Below, piece after piece: positions 47,412-57,255 of a stretch of DNA of 64,000 nucleotides. Position 1 is the stretch's first letter, and the number at the start of each line of letters is the position of its first letter. The DNA comes from Candidozyma auris (taxonomy: Eukaryota > Ascomycota > Pichiomycetes > Serinales > Metschnikowiaceae): assembly GCF_003013715.1 (NCBI RefSeq), contig NC_072812.1:2666001-2730000 (forward strand), given 5' to 3'. Made by a program: the position numbers and the translations under genes. The notes beneath the pieces are model-generated. The model was given only the letters and a program-made list of their open reading frames with translations, did no database searches and was not told where the DNA came from.

Positions 47412-47642
47412 TTACTTATTCTCCTGGATTCTCACCTCCTGGTTCTCCTCGATGTTGAGGATCCCGTCGTGGCCCTTCAAGGTCTCAATCTCCACTGGGG
47501 GCAACTTGGCCACAAAACCCTTGATCAAGGCGAAATCGTCGAGCACCTTACCTCCCAACAAGGAAACCTGGTTCTTGACCTTGCTCACAAGGTCGTCATT
47601 AGCGTCTTCCTTCAATGTCACGATGTATGTTCCTTCAGCCAT
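47412..47642 (-). CDS. PBI2: Proteinase B inhibitor Pbi2
   Basis: 76 residues (yeast Pbi2 75). I9-type inhibitor fold resembling a subtilase propeptide: MAEGTYIVTLKEDANDDLV at the start, GGKVLDDFALIKGFVAKLP in the middle and a C-terminal tail that occupies the protease active site (ENQEVRIQENK). It inhibits vacuolar protease Prb1 and, with thioredoxin, takes part in vacuole fusion. It lies in the same region as vacuolar AMS1, but there is no sign of co-transcription. Confidence 0.92.
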   Translation of the reverse strand: MAEGTYIVTLKEDANDDLVSKVKNQVSLLGGKVLDDFALIKGFVAKLPPVEIETLKGHDGILNIEENQEVRIQENK

Positions 47643-48019
47643 TCTTAACTCTTATTCCCTTCTTCTTTGATTGAGAATCGATAAATAATGTTGAGAATTC
47701 GGTGCCCCTTTATAAGCCACTGTTTGCTGCGCGCCACTCTCACGGTGGACGCAATTGCTTTATCGGGCTTGCCACTGAGTGGGCACTATATGCGCTACTA
47801 GCCTCAATGGCTTGGACAAAGAAAACCACATATAATGGATTGGCGAGGCCACTTTCGGCGGCAGATTTTCTTCTGACACCAATTGAGTCATCATAAGTGC
47901 CTCGAGAGGTGGGTATCTCAATTCTGCAACCGTTGCTGCTTTACACCTTCTTACAGATTTTTCTGCCTTGCTCCCACGCCTTGCCCCAGATTCCGCGCAG
48001 GGCCCTACGAAAAAATAGA
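47643..48019. other. Divergent promoter PBI2 / 79-residue membrane protein gene
   Basis: 377 bases shared by two divergent small genes. A frame open upstream of 48020 starts with GTG only. No motif recognised. Confidence 0.5.
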
Positions 48020-48259
48020 ATGGCGGCTACTAACTCAACCTCAGATCTAATTGCAATGGGGCTCTTTGAAACGCTCAATGCTTTTTCCGCCAAAGTGCGT
48101 CGAGTAGGCTTTTACTTGTACGTGGGACTTGTGTTTGGGTCGCTTGGCTGGACGTTTTTTGAGATGCATCGTTTAAACAAGCAACTTGAAAGAAAGAGGG
48201 AACGGGAAGCCCAAGATAACGAGGAGCCTAGACACAAGAGATCGAAGTCCAATGTGTGA
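48020..48259 (+). CDS. Small single-pass membrane protein of unknown function
   Basis: 79 residues from ATG 48020 (MAATNSTSDLIAMGLFETLN). One strong hydrophobic segment at about 30-46 (VGFYLYVGLVFGSLGWTFF) is followed by a highly charged tail (NKQLERKREREAQ), ending in a basic cluster HKRSKS. The layout suggests an organelle membrane anchor with a cytosolic or matrix charged tail. No family is recognised. The composition (a clean TM helix then amphipathic charged helix) and the AAAAATAGAATGG start context support a real gene. It may be a component of a mitochondrial or ER complex, which is speculation. Confidence 0.55.
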   Translation: MAATNSTSDLIAMGLFETLNAFSAKVRRVGFYLYVGLVFGSLGWTFFEMHRLNKQLERKREREAQDNEEPRHKRSKSNV

Positions 48260-48731
48260 AGTTTGAGAAAAAGGATGCAATAGTGGAGGTTTGCAGGTGC
48301 AAAGAGCGTTGGAATATTCCTGGGCTAGTTGGTGCTTGCCGATGGTTGCAAGCTCACTCAAGGACCTAGTAGTCAATTTGATTCGATCAAGGAGGATTGA
48401 GTTGACGACCATCGAGCTGAATACACCATTAAGAAGATGTTGAAGGTATGCGGTGGCATCACCTGAACTTCTGTGAACGCTCAACTTATTACTTCACATC
48501 ATGCTAAGAAATTGTTTTCACAAATCAAACAACATAATAGCCAATTGCACGCTGCTTTAGACAGCTTTCTTATGACTTGAGGCAGCTTGAAGATGAGCAC
48601 TGGGTGCCCTTTCAGCCTCAGGTATACGGACCATCACAGTAGCAGAAACTGTTTTTCGAACATAGAAAAACCACAATCACAAGACTAGCAAGGCTCAAAC
48701 GTCGAGAAAGAAGGAGACAAGAGAAGGAGGA

Positions 48732-48839
48732 TTACAAATATCCTGGATGCAAAAGGTCGATTTGCTTGTCTGTCAAGGGGTGTGTTTGTGGAATCTGCTC
48801 CTTTTCTGCTTTCGCTAATTTCCTACGATCGCCAGGCAT
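48732..48839 (-). CDS. Candidate 35-residue micro-ORF
   Basis: ATG at 48839-48837, TAA at 48734-48732. It encodes a hydrophilic peptide MPGDRRKLAKAEKEQ..., ending LLHPGYL. The composition (charged helix, no rare runs) looks more like protein than chance, but the length gives little statistical weight. I recognise no family. It may be a first exon. Confidence 0.25.
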   Translation of the reverse strand: MPGDRRKLAKAEKEQIPQTHPLTDKQIDLLHPGYL

Positions 48840-49220
48840 GTTGACCTATGTTCAAAACGTCGAAAGTATCAGCTGAAAAACGTTGCAGTTGTGGCATCGC
48901 CCGCTTTTACCCCCCGAGCTCTTCTGTGTGCTTCCTCCTTCCTCCTCTACCTACTACATAGTTAAAACACCCTCAGCAACTCCCCTCGCAAACTGCAACC
49001 CCTCAGTCCTACAATACAGTCGCCTGCAATAGCCTCCCTCTGATGTGCCCTGCAAATTACCCTCTCCTCTGTTAGGGGCATTCTAGCAGGCATAACCACA
49101 CTGGTGCTTTTCTCCAGGGCCCATATATACCTTGTGCGCGGCCATAGTTGCTAGCGCTCACGTATAACAGCGCTTCTTCAAATATTTCAACATGCCACAA
49201 ACCAACCTCTTTTTTTTCCC

Positions 49221-49409
49221 ATGATCGCCCTTGTCATCGTGGCCGGAGTGCTAGTGTGGCGAGCAGGCGTGGCCATGAAGCACCGTTTCTGTGGCAACCA
49301 CGAGTCAGAGCTTCGTCAGGCGTCCACCGCAGAAAGAGGGCCCTATCGAGACGGCAGCAGGCGCAAAGCTCGCTCAAGTTTCGACAGCGACACCACCTTA
49401 GTGGCCTAG
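49221..49409 (+). CDS. Candidate small membrane protein, possibly frameshifted at its start
   Basis: The ORF from ATG 49221 gives 62 residues: a transmembrane helix (MIALVIVAGVLVWRAGVAM) then a basic, Ser-rich tail ending TTLVA. Codons are unusually rich in third-position G/C, consistent with coding. A better-placed ATG at 49192 (context CAACATGCC, with a TATA-like sequence about 65 bases upstream) starts MPQTNLFFFP and hits a stop at 49222 after a run of eight T. One extra T would join it to the membrane frame. So either translation starts at 49221 or the T run is miscounted. Function unknown. Confidence 0.4.
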   Translation: MIALVIVAGVLVWRAGVAMKHRFCGNHESELRQASTAERGPYRDGSRRKARSSFDSDTTLVA

Positions 49410-50446
49410 AGGATGGGGCCAATAGAAAATGATTAGAGCACCGATTATGAAGAATAACAAGATAGAGAGAAAGAAAAATGAAACGATTTGAACAAGGAAG
49501 ATGTCAATAGAGCTCAACTAAAGTTATAGATCAGACTGGGCAGGTGGGCATTGTGTGTGGCGAATTGAGTGGATCTACGGGGCAGTGGAGCTGAGGGCAT
49601 TGGAGAACATTGATTCTGAGGCACTGGATCTGTTGATGTGGTGAGAGCTCGCACACTAGTATCAAGCCATGCTAAACTGATTCCAAAAAAAAAAGACTCA
49701 CACTCAATTGCACTTTCTTCACTTTGGCCAGCCACGATTGAAGAGCACCACTTCCACCTCACTAGCTTAGCTTCTGACTTTTGCACTCCCAATGTATTGT
49801 TCGCAGTCAGTATACTGTATGAGCGAGCGCTTTGTCACGCTCGCTGAGTTGCAGCCGTCAGAATCCGAGCAAGCAGTGCACAGTTGGGAAGCACAAGCAC
49901 AGCTTGGAAGCTAGATGAAGGGACTAGAAAAGATAGACCTCCAAAAATGATTTTTTTTCGATTTTCACAAACCAAAAGTACAAATCATTGATGAACTTGA
50001 CGGGCTCAACAGACTAACTGGAGGAGCTATCTCATGCTCGCACTGTTCACTCCGTCTACTGTATGTGGCAGCAGCAAGAATTCTCGCTCCTTCGAAAGCA
50101 AGCGCTTCCGAGTCTCGAAACATGAAAAATCAGATTTCAAGGGTACACAAAAAATACATGTAAACAATTGAGCTGGAATCTGGACATTTGTGCCAATTGA
50201 CGGTCCGTGGTTTTGCTGAGTTGGGCAAAAAGCTCATTTTCTCTGGTGCCCATCTCATTTTGCAATTCTCCCGGCTTTTCTCGCAGTATTGCCGTTCGCG
50301 GAGTCTCCTCAAGGCCACTCGTGGGTTCCGCCTGACGAACTGCACGAAGTCTGGCTTCGACACACCCCTGTGCCGCCGGGAGGGAGGAGCTTATATATCC
50401 AATTGCTCCTTAGCTTTTTCTGGTATCGACATAAAACACATCAAAA

Positions 50447-51142
50447 ATGGTTAAAGCAGGTATGTTTCGTTTTTTGCAGCCGTTTGCCAGCCTCAATTGG
50501 TCTGCAGCTCGCTTGGAGCATCTGCCCATCTTGTTTGGCAAGAGTATTTGCTCACCCTCCAGTGAATGAGCATTTATTGTGACCGAGTGGGAAGAGCTCT
50601 ATTCAGCCACCCAACGCCTGCCCCCGGGAGCATTTAAAGCGTTAAACCAAATATGTGGGCCTTCAATTCCAATTCCATACTAACGGCCAGTTGCTGTTGT
50701 CAGAGGAGACTCTAAGGTTTGCGGAGTTGTCAACTTCGAACAAGAAAATGAAAATGACCCAACCACCATCTCGTGGGACATCTCGGGCAATGATCCCAAC
50801 GCGTTGAGAGGCATGCACATCCACCAGTTTGGTGACAATACCAACGGTTGTACCTCTGCTGGCCCTCACTTCAACCCCTTCTCCAAGACCCACGGTGCCC
50901 CAGAGGACGACAACAGACACGTTGGCGACTTGGGCAACATCACCACCGACGCTTCTGGCGTGGCCAAGGGCACCAGAAAGGACCTTTTGGTGAAGTTGCT
51001 TGGTCCCAACTCTGTCATTGGCAGATCTGTGGTTGTCCACAGTGGCACCGACGACTTGGGTAAGGGCGGCAACGAGGAGTCTTTGAAGACTGGTAACGCC
51101 GGCACCAGACCTGCTTGTGGTGTTATTGGCGTCACCAACTGA
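50447..51142 (+). CDS. SOD1: Cu,Zn superoxide dismutase Sod1, two exons
   Basis: Exons 50447-50459 and 50691-51142 give 154 residues, exactly the yeast length. Disproportionates superoxide in cytosol and intermembrane space. The joined start is [20 protein letters not shown]; copper and zinc ligands are present in [14 protein letters not shown] (His47, His49), the HFNP/HGAPEDD-HVGDLGN segment (zinc His and Asp), and [12 protein letters not shown] (His121). The Cys58-Cys147 disulfide pair sits in TNGCTSAG and PACGVIG, and Arg144 of the active-site channel is in GTRPACG. Copper loading by Ccs1 is expected. The first exon encodes only four codons and one base. Confidence 0.97.
50460..50690 (+). 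other. SOD1: Intron of SOD1 (231 bases)
   Basis: GTATGT donor at 50460, branch TACTAAC at 50678-50684 and acceptor CCAG ending at 50690. It splits codon 5 (G|TT) and restores MVKAVAVVRGD. The branch-to-acceptor distance is very short. Confidence 0.95.
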
Positions 51143-51271
51143 ACAGAAGTGCCTCGGCCGCTGCTTTAGCGTCGCCAATGCAATAGTGTGTAGCTATGAA
51201 TGCGATGTTCTATGAAAAATGTCTAGGTAAAATTTTCTTAGGTGAAACGATCGTATGGAATTGAGAAATGT

Positions 51272-52147
51272 CTACTTTGGAAGATACCACACCTCGCTGG
51301 GGCAGTGGGTCTTGCCAAGCGAGTCTATAGGCTTGTACTCACCGGTGAGAACGTTGCCTTTGACATGATAGTAGTACCAGATCTCAGAGAGATTGCCGTC
51401 GCGGCAGCCAACATATACTTTACTTCCGTGTGCCTTCTCTAATGCAGCCTCAATGGCGCTCAAGGAGTAAGGTTTTTCAGCGGAAGGCGTGATTCCGGCG
51501 TTTTCAAGAAACAAGTATGTAGGCAACTTTTCCCACACTTCCACTGTTTTCTGGAAGTAGGCAATGGCGTTTTCATGCTTCTTGTAGGTGCCAGAAAAAC
51601 AGTCGGGGCGAAGAGTGTTGAAACACGTGCCGTGCTTGTTGTACTCGTGTTCCCAAAGGGATTCTGACCCGCCGTTTTTCACATTGGAGTTTTCCGTGTT
51701 GACCCAGTACTTCGTCATCACATCGTACAAGTCCTTGCGCCCGAATTGATTGACTATTATGTCCTCCAAACTGTCTGAATCAGAGAATTCTAGCTCTGGC
51801 CTGCAAAACTCGTGATACGATCCGTCACACAAGTCATCCCAGAGTCCATGGATGGTGAAGACATTGGAAGGCGTATCTCTCTTTCGGGTTTTGTCCGACC
51901 TGGCATTCTCGTTGTAGTCCCAGAACTGTGTTTGCATGATAACTCCGAAATTCTCGTAGCAGCACGAGTCTTGAGAAACGCTGCCAGGTGCTGAGCACGA
52001 GAAGTAGTTGTTCTCATCAACACCAGAGCAGGAATGGACCGGGTAGTCAATTGGACTCAAGCCAGAAACAAGCATGGGTTTGCAAACGCAGCTGGGTGCT
52101 GCAATGGCAAGGCTGGCGATTGACAAAAGCGTGAAGAAGCCGAACAT
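51272..52147 (-). CDS. Secreted/vacuolar RNase T2 (Rny1-like, short form)
   Basis: 291 residues. Signal peptide at 1-17 (MFGFFTLLSIASLAIAA). Both conserved active-site segments of the T2 family are intact: FTIHGLWDDLCDG near 97 (CAS I) and SLWEHEYNKHGTC near 163 (CAS II), each with the catalytic His. The many cysteines fit disulfide bonding in a secreted protein. Yeast Rny1 is longer (434) because of a C-terminal extension thought to help wall or membrane association; this protein ends just after the catalytic domain (HCPSEVWYLPK). It digests RNA in the vacuole or outside the cell. Confidence 0.9.
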   Translation of the reverse strand: MFGFFTLLSIASLAIAAPSCVCKPMLVSGLSPIDYPVHSCSGVDENNYFSCSAPGSVSQDSCCYENFGVIMQTQFWDYNENARSDKTRKRDTPSNVFTIHGLWDDLCDGSYHEFCRPELEFSDSDSLEDIIVNQFGRKDLYDVMTKYWVNTENSNVKNGGSESLWEHEYNKHGTCFNTLRPDCFSGTYKKHENAIAYFQKTVEVWEKLPTYLFLENAGITPSAEKPYSLSAIEAALEKAHGSKVYVGCRDGNLSEIWYYYHVKGNVLTGEYKPIDSLGKTHCPSEVWYLPK

Positions 52148-52714
52148 TGTTGTCTAAATTATTGCTCGTACTTTGGTGCTGTCTTTATACCAGTCGATTC
52201 GGGTGCAAATTATAAGCGACGCAACATGTAGCATACACGTGTGAAGGGTAACGCAAGGGGAACATAAACAGTATTGGCACGTGTGAAGTCATTGCCATTT
52301 TTGTAGACGGCAGGTAGGCCCAATGAGATGTAATTGGGAAGGTACCAGGCATTTTCACTTGTTTGACTAGTACTAGGAGATAGGCTTAGTTGAAGCCATA
52401 CCAATAGACGGCTTGAGTTGCGCTTTTTGTCAGATTACGAGTAGCACGGCTCGGTTCGTCGATGCGGCTACTGCTCCCATCCAGCAAAATAGGAGACTTG
52501 ATTTAGAGACTGACTTGATTCGAGGACTTGCCCTCGAAATAATGTATGGCCAGCTTGAATGTTAGCAATTTCCAACATGGTTGCGAAATGGGCAAGGTGA
52601 GACAAACTCATCTCTAGGATATCATCCGTGAATGTGAAAGACAACTTCGATAGCAGAAATGTCAAGCCAATTATCAAAGTTATCGCTGAATCATCATATC
52701 TAGACGTCCGACAG
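52148..52714. other. Intergenic region RNase T2 / HTD2
   Basis: 567 bases between two minus-strand genes. No gene, RNA or repeat recognised. Confidence 0.5.
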
Positions 52715-53623
52715 TCAACCGTACGTGCTCTTTTCTCTCACAATCCCATGACATAGATTCCTTGAATTATCCCAGACAGAAATCTCAAGGGAATCATTGG
52801 CAATGGCCCTTCGAAGTTCTATTCTTAATACTCTGTTCACGTAGCAGGGCTCGCTCATACGATAAGTGAACGACTTGATCTCCTTCGCTGGAAACTCCAG
52901 AGCAAAGTAGTGAAGCATCACATTAACGAGCATGGGGCCCAGTACAACAACATCAGAGAGACCCTCCTCCTTACTGTAGTTTTTATCGTGATGTATCTTG
53001 TGTAGGTTGTAGGAAAGAGCGCTGAACCGAGAGACTTGCCCCTCAGAGATGACAAATTCAGCTGACTTGTCGCATGATGAATGCTGACCAACCTTTGACG
53101 TGTTTTGATGGTCATTATCGACCGTACAAGCTTGATCGTCTTCTTTTTGCTTGTAAACCAACGTCCTTATCTCGCTTACGAGGGACTCGCCCTCCTCACT
53201 TCCAGTAACTTCCCAGTTGGCACCTGAAAGCCGTTGTGTGATGCTCAATTTTTTGGTTTCCCTCTCAGTTGTGACGAATACAGACTCACCAACTCGCCTT
53301 ACCAGGGAGACACGCTCAGCACATCGTAGATGGTCGCCAATCTTTGGAATACTCCCAAATCTTAGGCTACCTGAAACCCACATGCGTCGTTCAAAAAGCT
53401 GCTTGCCGTCAAGCTGTGGAGCTTGATAATTGTCATACCAGTCAGAGCCCAAATCAGAGTTTGTTTGGTTGTTGAATATGAGGCTCGTTCCATACATTGT
53501 GGAAGTCTTAGACGGTAGGATCTCCAGAAGAATCTGCTTGAGATGGTTGAGTTGTCCCAAAGAGATTGTATCGTCCCAAGTCCAGCGAAGATTCTTGATG
53601 GAGTGGGACCATCGAGCCAACAT
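52715..53623 (-). CDS. HTD2: Mitochondrial 3-hydroxyacyl-thioester dehydratase Htd2
   Basis: 302 residues (yeast 280). Hot-dog fold enzyme of mitochondrial type II fatty-acid synthesis, supplying octanoyl-ACP for lipoate. The N-terminal half contains the RRMWVSGSLRFGS block near 79-91 and the C-terminal half the hydratase-like motif FSALSYNLHKIHHDKNYSKE near 198-217, with the His/Asp expected at the active site. A basic N-terminus (MLARWSHSIKNLRW) fits a matrix presequence. Assignment rests on these two motifs and overall length. Confidence 0.82.
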   Translation of the reverse strand: MLARWSHSIKNLRWTWDDTISLGQLNHLKQILLEILPSKTSTMYGTSLIFNNQTNSDLGSDWYDNYQAPQLDGKQLFERRMWVSGSLRFGSIPKIGDHLRCAERVSLVRRVGESVFVTTERETKKLSITQRLSGANWEVTGSEEGESLVSEIRTLVYKQKEDDQACTVDNDHQNTSKVGQHSSCDKSAEFVISEGQVSRFSALSYNLHKIHHDKNYSKEEGLSDVVVLGPMLVNVMLHYFALEFPAKEIKSFTYRMSEPCYVNRVLRIELRRAIANDSLEISVWDNSRNLCHGIVREKSTYG

Positions 53624-54328
53624 ACTGCAGTTGCTAGCGGTTGTATATTGGGTCAGATCAAGTAGATCTCAGAGATGATGTAGTTGTAGTGTGAGCATTA
53701 TGGGGCTGCGAAGAGGGCCCTAGTTATGTCAAGGAATGGTTGCAAACTGTTGATGAACCGTTCGTGTTGCATAGATTATAGGGTATCTGATTGTGAAGCG
53801 ATTAATGAGGAGTGCTTGAGGTTTCTTAGTCTCTTTTAATCGTGAAGTAGAATTGTTCAATCTCTGATCATTAACTTCATGCTTGACCCTGCCCAAACTA
53901 TGAGGTGAGTGTAAGTGAGCTCTTCAGCAGAAGTAATGAAAAAGCAGACAATAGATTGAATGGACTGGAGTTCTTAAAAATAATTGGCAATCGAAATAAC
54001 AGAAACCTTTGGATACCACGTACATTTAGAAATCTCCATTGATGTGAAAAACCACCGGCTCTCCACCCATAGATTGAGGGCTTGGTAGTTTTCGCAGCCA
54101 TACACACAGCAACTCAGTAACCCCTTCGACCAAGCTAAACTTTTGAACATTGAACTTGCAGCCACGAATCTCACCAATCTATAAGCAATTTCACCTACAC
54201 TGGGGTAAAAAGAAATCCTCTCTCACTGTATTTTCATAACTCCCCAGGCCCACCCATCTTCAACAGACCCTCATACAGTCCTTTCACATCAGACCTCACC
54301 ACTATCTCTTCCTCCCAACCTCAGTGCA
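53624..54328. other. Divergent promoter region HTD2 / TFB1
   Basis: About 700 bases, nothing recognised; pyrimidine-rich just before TFB1. Confidence 0.5.
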
Positions 54329-56251
54329 ATGGCCACAGTATCTGGAGCGTGTGTGATCTCAAAAGTCTCTGGTCTTGTCCAGATCCGCGAGGACACCACG
54401 CCGTCCAAGCTTATGTGGAAGGCAATCGACCAGGACAAGTCTCTTGAGATCCCACTCAATGCGTTATCGAGGCTCCAGACTACACCCGATTCGTCTCCCA
54501 AGATGGTGCTCAAGCTCTTTTATTCAGAGCCGCCAAGCACAGAAGTAAAGGACATCAAGCTTTCGTTCAATAATCGACAGACAATGACGGCGGTCAAGGA
54601 GGCGCTCCAGACGATTATTGCTAGGCAGAAGACGGTCATCAAGGACACAGATGGACAAAGTACCGCTACAGCGTCGCCAGCGCCTGGAGAGAAAGATGCA
54701 ACAGCCACTCCCGAGGGGACTCCTGCTCCAGGAAATCCTTTGGATTTTTCAAGCCCGAAATCTTTGTCAGATGCTAGCCTTTTGAAAAACCACGAGCTCC
54801 AAAAGAAAGTGTTGCTTGATGATCCGAACTTGCGTAACATATTCACGCAATCGGTCATTAAGTTCAAACTCTCTCCCACCATGTTCTGGTCAAGTCGTAT
54901 TGGCCAGCTACGAACTTGCGCCTTGCAGATCTCCCAGCATAGGGGCCCGTATAACGTTCTTTCTACAATCAAGCCAGTTGCAACGTCAGATAATCAGGTT
55001 AATGTCAACGTCACGAGATCTACAATCAACGAGATTTTTGAAACGTACCCTATCATCAAGCGTGCATTTAACGAGCTCGTCCCTGCCAAGCTCAGTGAAG
55101 GTGAGTTCTGGTCGAGATTCTTCAACTCAAAGCTTTTCAGACGTCTCCGTGGTGACAGAATAAATACACAGAACACACGAGGCGATGTCATCATTGATAA
55201 GTATCTCGAAGAGTCTCTGGAAGTCCCAGACACGAGTAAGAAATCAGCCTCTGAGAAGATTAACACTCGGGAGAAATACCACGTTAATAAGTTTCTTGAT
55301 CTTTTCGGGAACGACCAAGATAACTCACAAAAGTTGGGGTTGCTGCCTGATTTCACCATGAAGTTCTCTGATGAGCATGCAGAAGGTAACGACGGGACAG
55401 CACCAGGCCAGCAGTCTAAACGGGATAATGAGATGGTGATTTTGATGAAAAACATGAACAAGCTTTCGAGTAAGATGGTTGACATGAATGCTGAGGAGGC
55501 CAAGAAATCAGAAGACGCTGCCGAGGAAGTCAAAGAGCATGAGCAAGAGCTAGATCTCAACGACTTGAATGAAACTGAAGATTTGCAGTTCATTCAGCTA
55601 CACCTTGACACCGACAGAGCGAGGGTGATTGCTCTGCACAAGAGAGAGAAGACTCCCGAGGACGAGAATGTGTCTTGTGATGAACTCGGTCTGTTCTTGA
55701 TAAGTAACGAGTTCAAAGCCTCTGCCACTGGAACTGATTTGAGTGAGACGTACAAGTCTCAGAGCAACGATATTGCGAAGGCTGCCACAGATATCACTGC
55801 TCTTGTGAAATACAACTATCGCACGTTTAGATCCTTACATAACTTGAGAGATGCAACTGGCGCAACTGGCGAGAAGCTTCTTCCTCAGGACGTCGTCCAA
55901 GACCTACTAACTTACAACGTCACCATTGTCGAGTTTTTGCTGCATTTCTGGAATTTATTCCTTAACTCGGGAAATCCCACTCAATTGAAGAAGATTTTCA
56001 CAAACTTGAGAACGTGTCAAAGAGCTATTGAAGCACTTGAACTGAAGATCTCATCGCTTATTTCCGAGAACCCCCATGTTAAAGCGAACGAAAAGCTCCA
56101 GCCGAAGCTATTAAAGGATTTGGAAAGCTGTGTGGCACCCCTCAAAAGCAGCTTACACAAAGCATGCAATGAATATATTGCGGCTGTAAAAGCATCGCAA
56201 AATGAGGATTCAAAGCTCAACAGTAATGGAAAGCGTCCTCTAGAAGCATAA
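54329..56251 (+). CDS. TFB1: TFIIH core subunit Tfb1 (p62)
   Basis: 640 residues (yeast 642). The N-terminal PH domain (MATVSGACVISKVSGLVQIR to about 115), which contacts activators and Rad4/Rad2, is followed by a Pro/Thr-rich linker and two BSD domains (one around DPNLRNIFTQSVIKFKLSPTMF near 168; the second ending ELVPAKLSEGEFWSRFFNSK near 250-270). The C-terminal helical region (TNLRTCQRAIEALELKISSL near 570) packs on Tfb4/Ssl1. Acts in RNA polymerase II initiation and nucleotide excision repair. RPF1 starts 107 bases after the stop on the same strand. Confidence 0.94.
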   Translation: MATVSGACVISKVSGLVQIREDTTPSKLMWKAIDQDKSLEIPLNALSRLQTTPDSSPKMVLKLFYSEPPSTEVKDIKLSFNNRQTMTAVKEALQTIIARQKTVIKDTDGQSTATASPAPGEKDATATPEGTPAPGNPLDFSSPKSLSDASLLKNHELQKKVLLDDPNLRNIFTQSVIKFKLSPTMFWSSRIGQLRTCALQISQHRGPYNVLSTIKPVATSDNQVNVNVTRSTINEIFETYPIIKRAFNELVPAKLSEGEFWSRFFNSKLFRRLRGDRINTQNTRGDVIIDKYLEESLEVPDTSKKSASEKINTREKYHVNKFLDLFGNDQDNSQKLGLLPDFTMKFSDEHAEGNDGTAPGQQSKRDNEMVILMKNMNKLSSKMVDMNAEEAKKSEDAAEEVKEHEQELDLNDLNETEDLQFIQLHLDTDRARVIALHKREKTPEDENVSCDELGLFLISNEFKASATGTDLSETYKSQSNDIAKAATDITALVKYNYRTFRSLHNLRDATGATGEKLLPQDVVQDLLTYNVTIVEFLLHFWNLFLNSGNPTQLKKIFTNLRTCQRAIEALELKISSLISENPHVKANEKLQPKLLKDLESCVAPLKSSLHKACNEYIAAVKASQNEDSKLNSNGKRPLEA

Positions 56252-56358
56252 ACTTCTACCAGAGCTAATGGCTGCGAAATGCCAGTACACACTCCTGGTG
56301 ATGCTCTGGGCATCGCGAAAGATTAAAGTTCCCACATTCACAACTTCCAACCACCACA

Positions 56359-57255
56359 ATGAGTGCACAAGAGACGACGGCGGAGACGTTGAAAAAAATC
56401 AAAAATAAGCAGCGCAGGCAGAAAGTTTTTGCCGCCATTCAACATGAGCGAGCGAAGGAGAGGCATAAGGAGCGTGCAGCAAGAGCGAAGGAGGAGAGGG
56501 AGAACCCACAATTGAAGGAAGAGAGATTGGCAGCAAATGTGCCAGACACTATTGAGTCGAAAAGAGTTTACGATGAGACGATCTCAGCTGAGTTCGAAGG
56601 TGAGGATGAGTTCTCTGCTCTTTTCAGCAAAACGCAGAAGGATCCAAAAGTTCTTCTCACAACCAACGCCAACGCCAGAAAAGCTGCATATGAATTTGCC
56701 GATATGATGATGGATTTTGTTCCAAATGTGACGTTTGTTAAAAGAAAGAGGGAGTATCTGATGAAGGAGATGGCTCAGTTCTGCAACAACAGAGAGTACA
56801 CCGATCTCATAGTCATCAATGAAGACAAGAAGAAGGTGAATGGTCTTACGTTTATTCACCTTCCCGAGGGTCCCACTTTCTACTTCTCCGTGTCTTCATA
56901 CGTTGAGCCCAAGGGCATCAGAGGTCACGGGAGGGCCACATCGCATATTCCCGAGCTCATCTTGAACAACTTCAACACGAGATTGGGTAAGACGGTCGGC
57001 CGTCTATTCCAGGCGATTTTTCCCAAACAACCTGAGATTGAGGGCCGACAGGTGATCACATTGCATAACCAGAGAGACTATATCTTCTTCAGAAGGCATA
57101 GGTACTTGTTCAAGGAGAACGAACGTGTGGGTTTGCAGGAGCTAGGACCCCAGTTCACTTTAAAACTTCGCAGACTACAAAAGGGCATCAAGGAAGAAAT
57201 TGAATGGGAGCATAAGCCTGACATGGACAAAGACAAGAGAAAGTTCTACCTCTAG
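56359..57255 (+). CDS. RPF1: Brix-domain 60S assembly factor Rpf1
   Basis: 298 residues (yeast 295). A basic helical N-terminus (KIKNKQRRQKVFAAIQHERA) precedes the Brix domain from about 97: PKVLLTTNANARKAAYEFAD, TDLIVINEDKKKVNGLTFIH, LPEGPTFYFSVSSYVEPKGI and GRATSHIPELILNNFNTRLG are classical. The C-terminal motif GPQFTLKLRRLQKGIKEE is the sigma70-like RNA-binding part. Nucleolar; required for 27S pre-rRNA processing and 60S assembly. Confidence 0.97.
   Translation: MSAQETTAETLKKIKNKQRRQKVFAAIQHERAKERHKERAARAKEERENPQLKEERLAANVPDTIESKRVYDETISAEFEGEDEFSALFSKTQKDPKVLLTTNANARKAAYEFADMMMDFVPNVTFVKRKREYLMKEMAQFCNNREYTDLIVINEDKKKVNGLTFIHLPEGPTFYFSVSSYVEPKGIRGHGRATSHIPELILNNFNTRLGKTVGRLFQAIFPKQPEIEGRQVITLHNQRDYIFFRRHRYLFKENERVGLQELGPQFTLKLRRLQKGIKEEIEWEHKPDMDKDKRKFYL

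Larger units (their letters stand above)
48260..50446. other. Gene-poor 2.2-kb gap before SOD1
   Basis: The longest stretch without a recognised gene. It holds two candidate micro-ORFs (minus strand 48732-48839 and plus strand 49192-49409), a TATA-like CATATATACC near 49119-49128 behind a pyrimidine-rich stretch, and the SOD1 promoter. No structural RNA was identified by eye. Confidence 0.5.
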
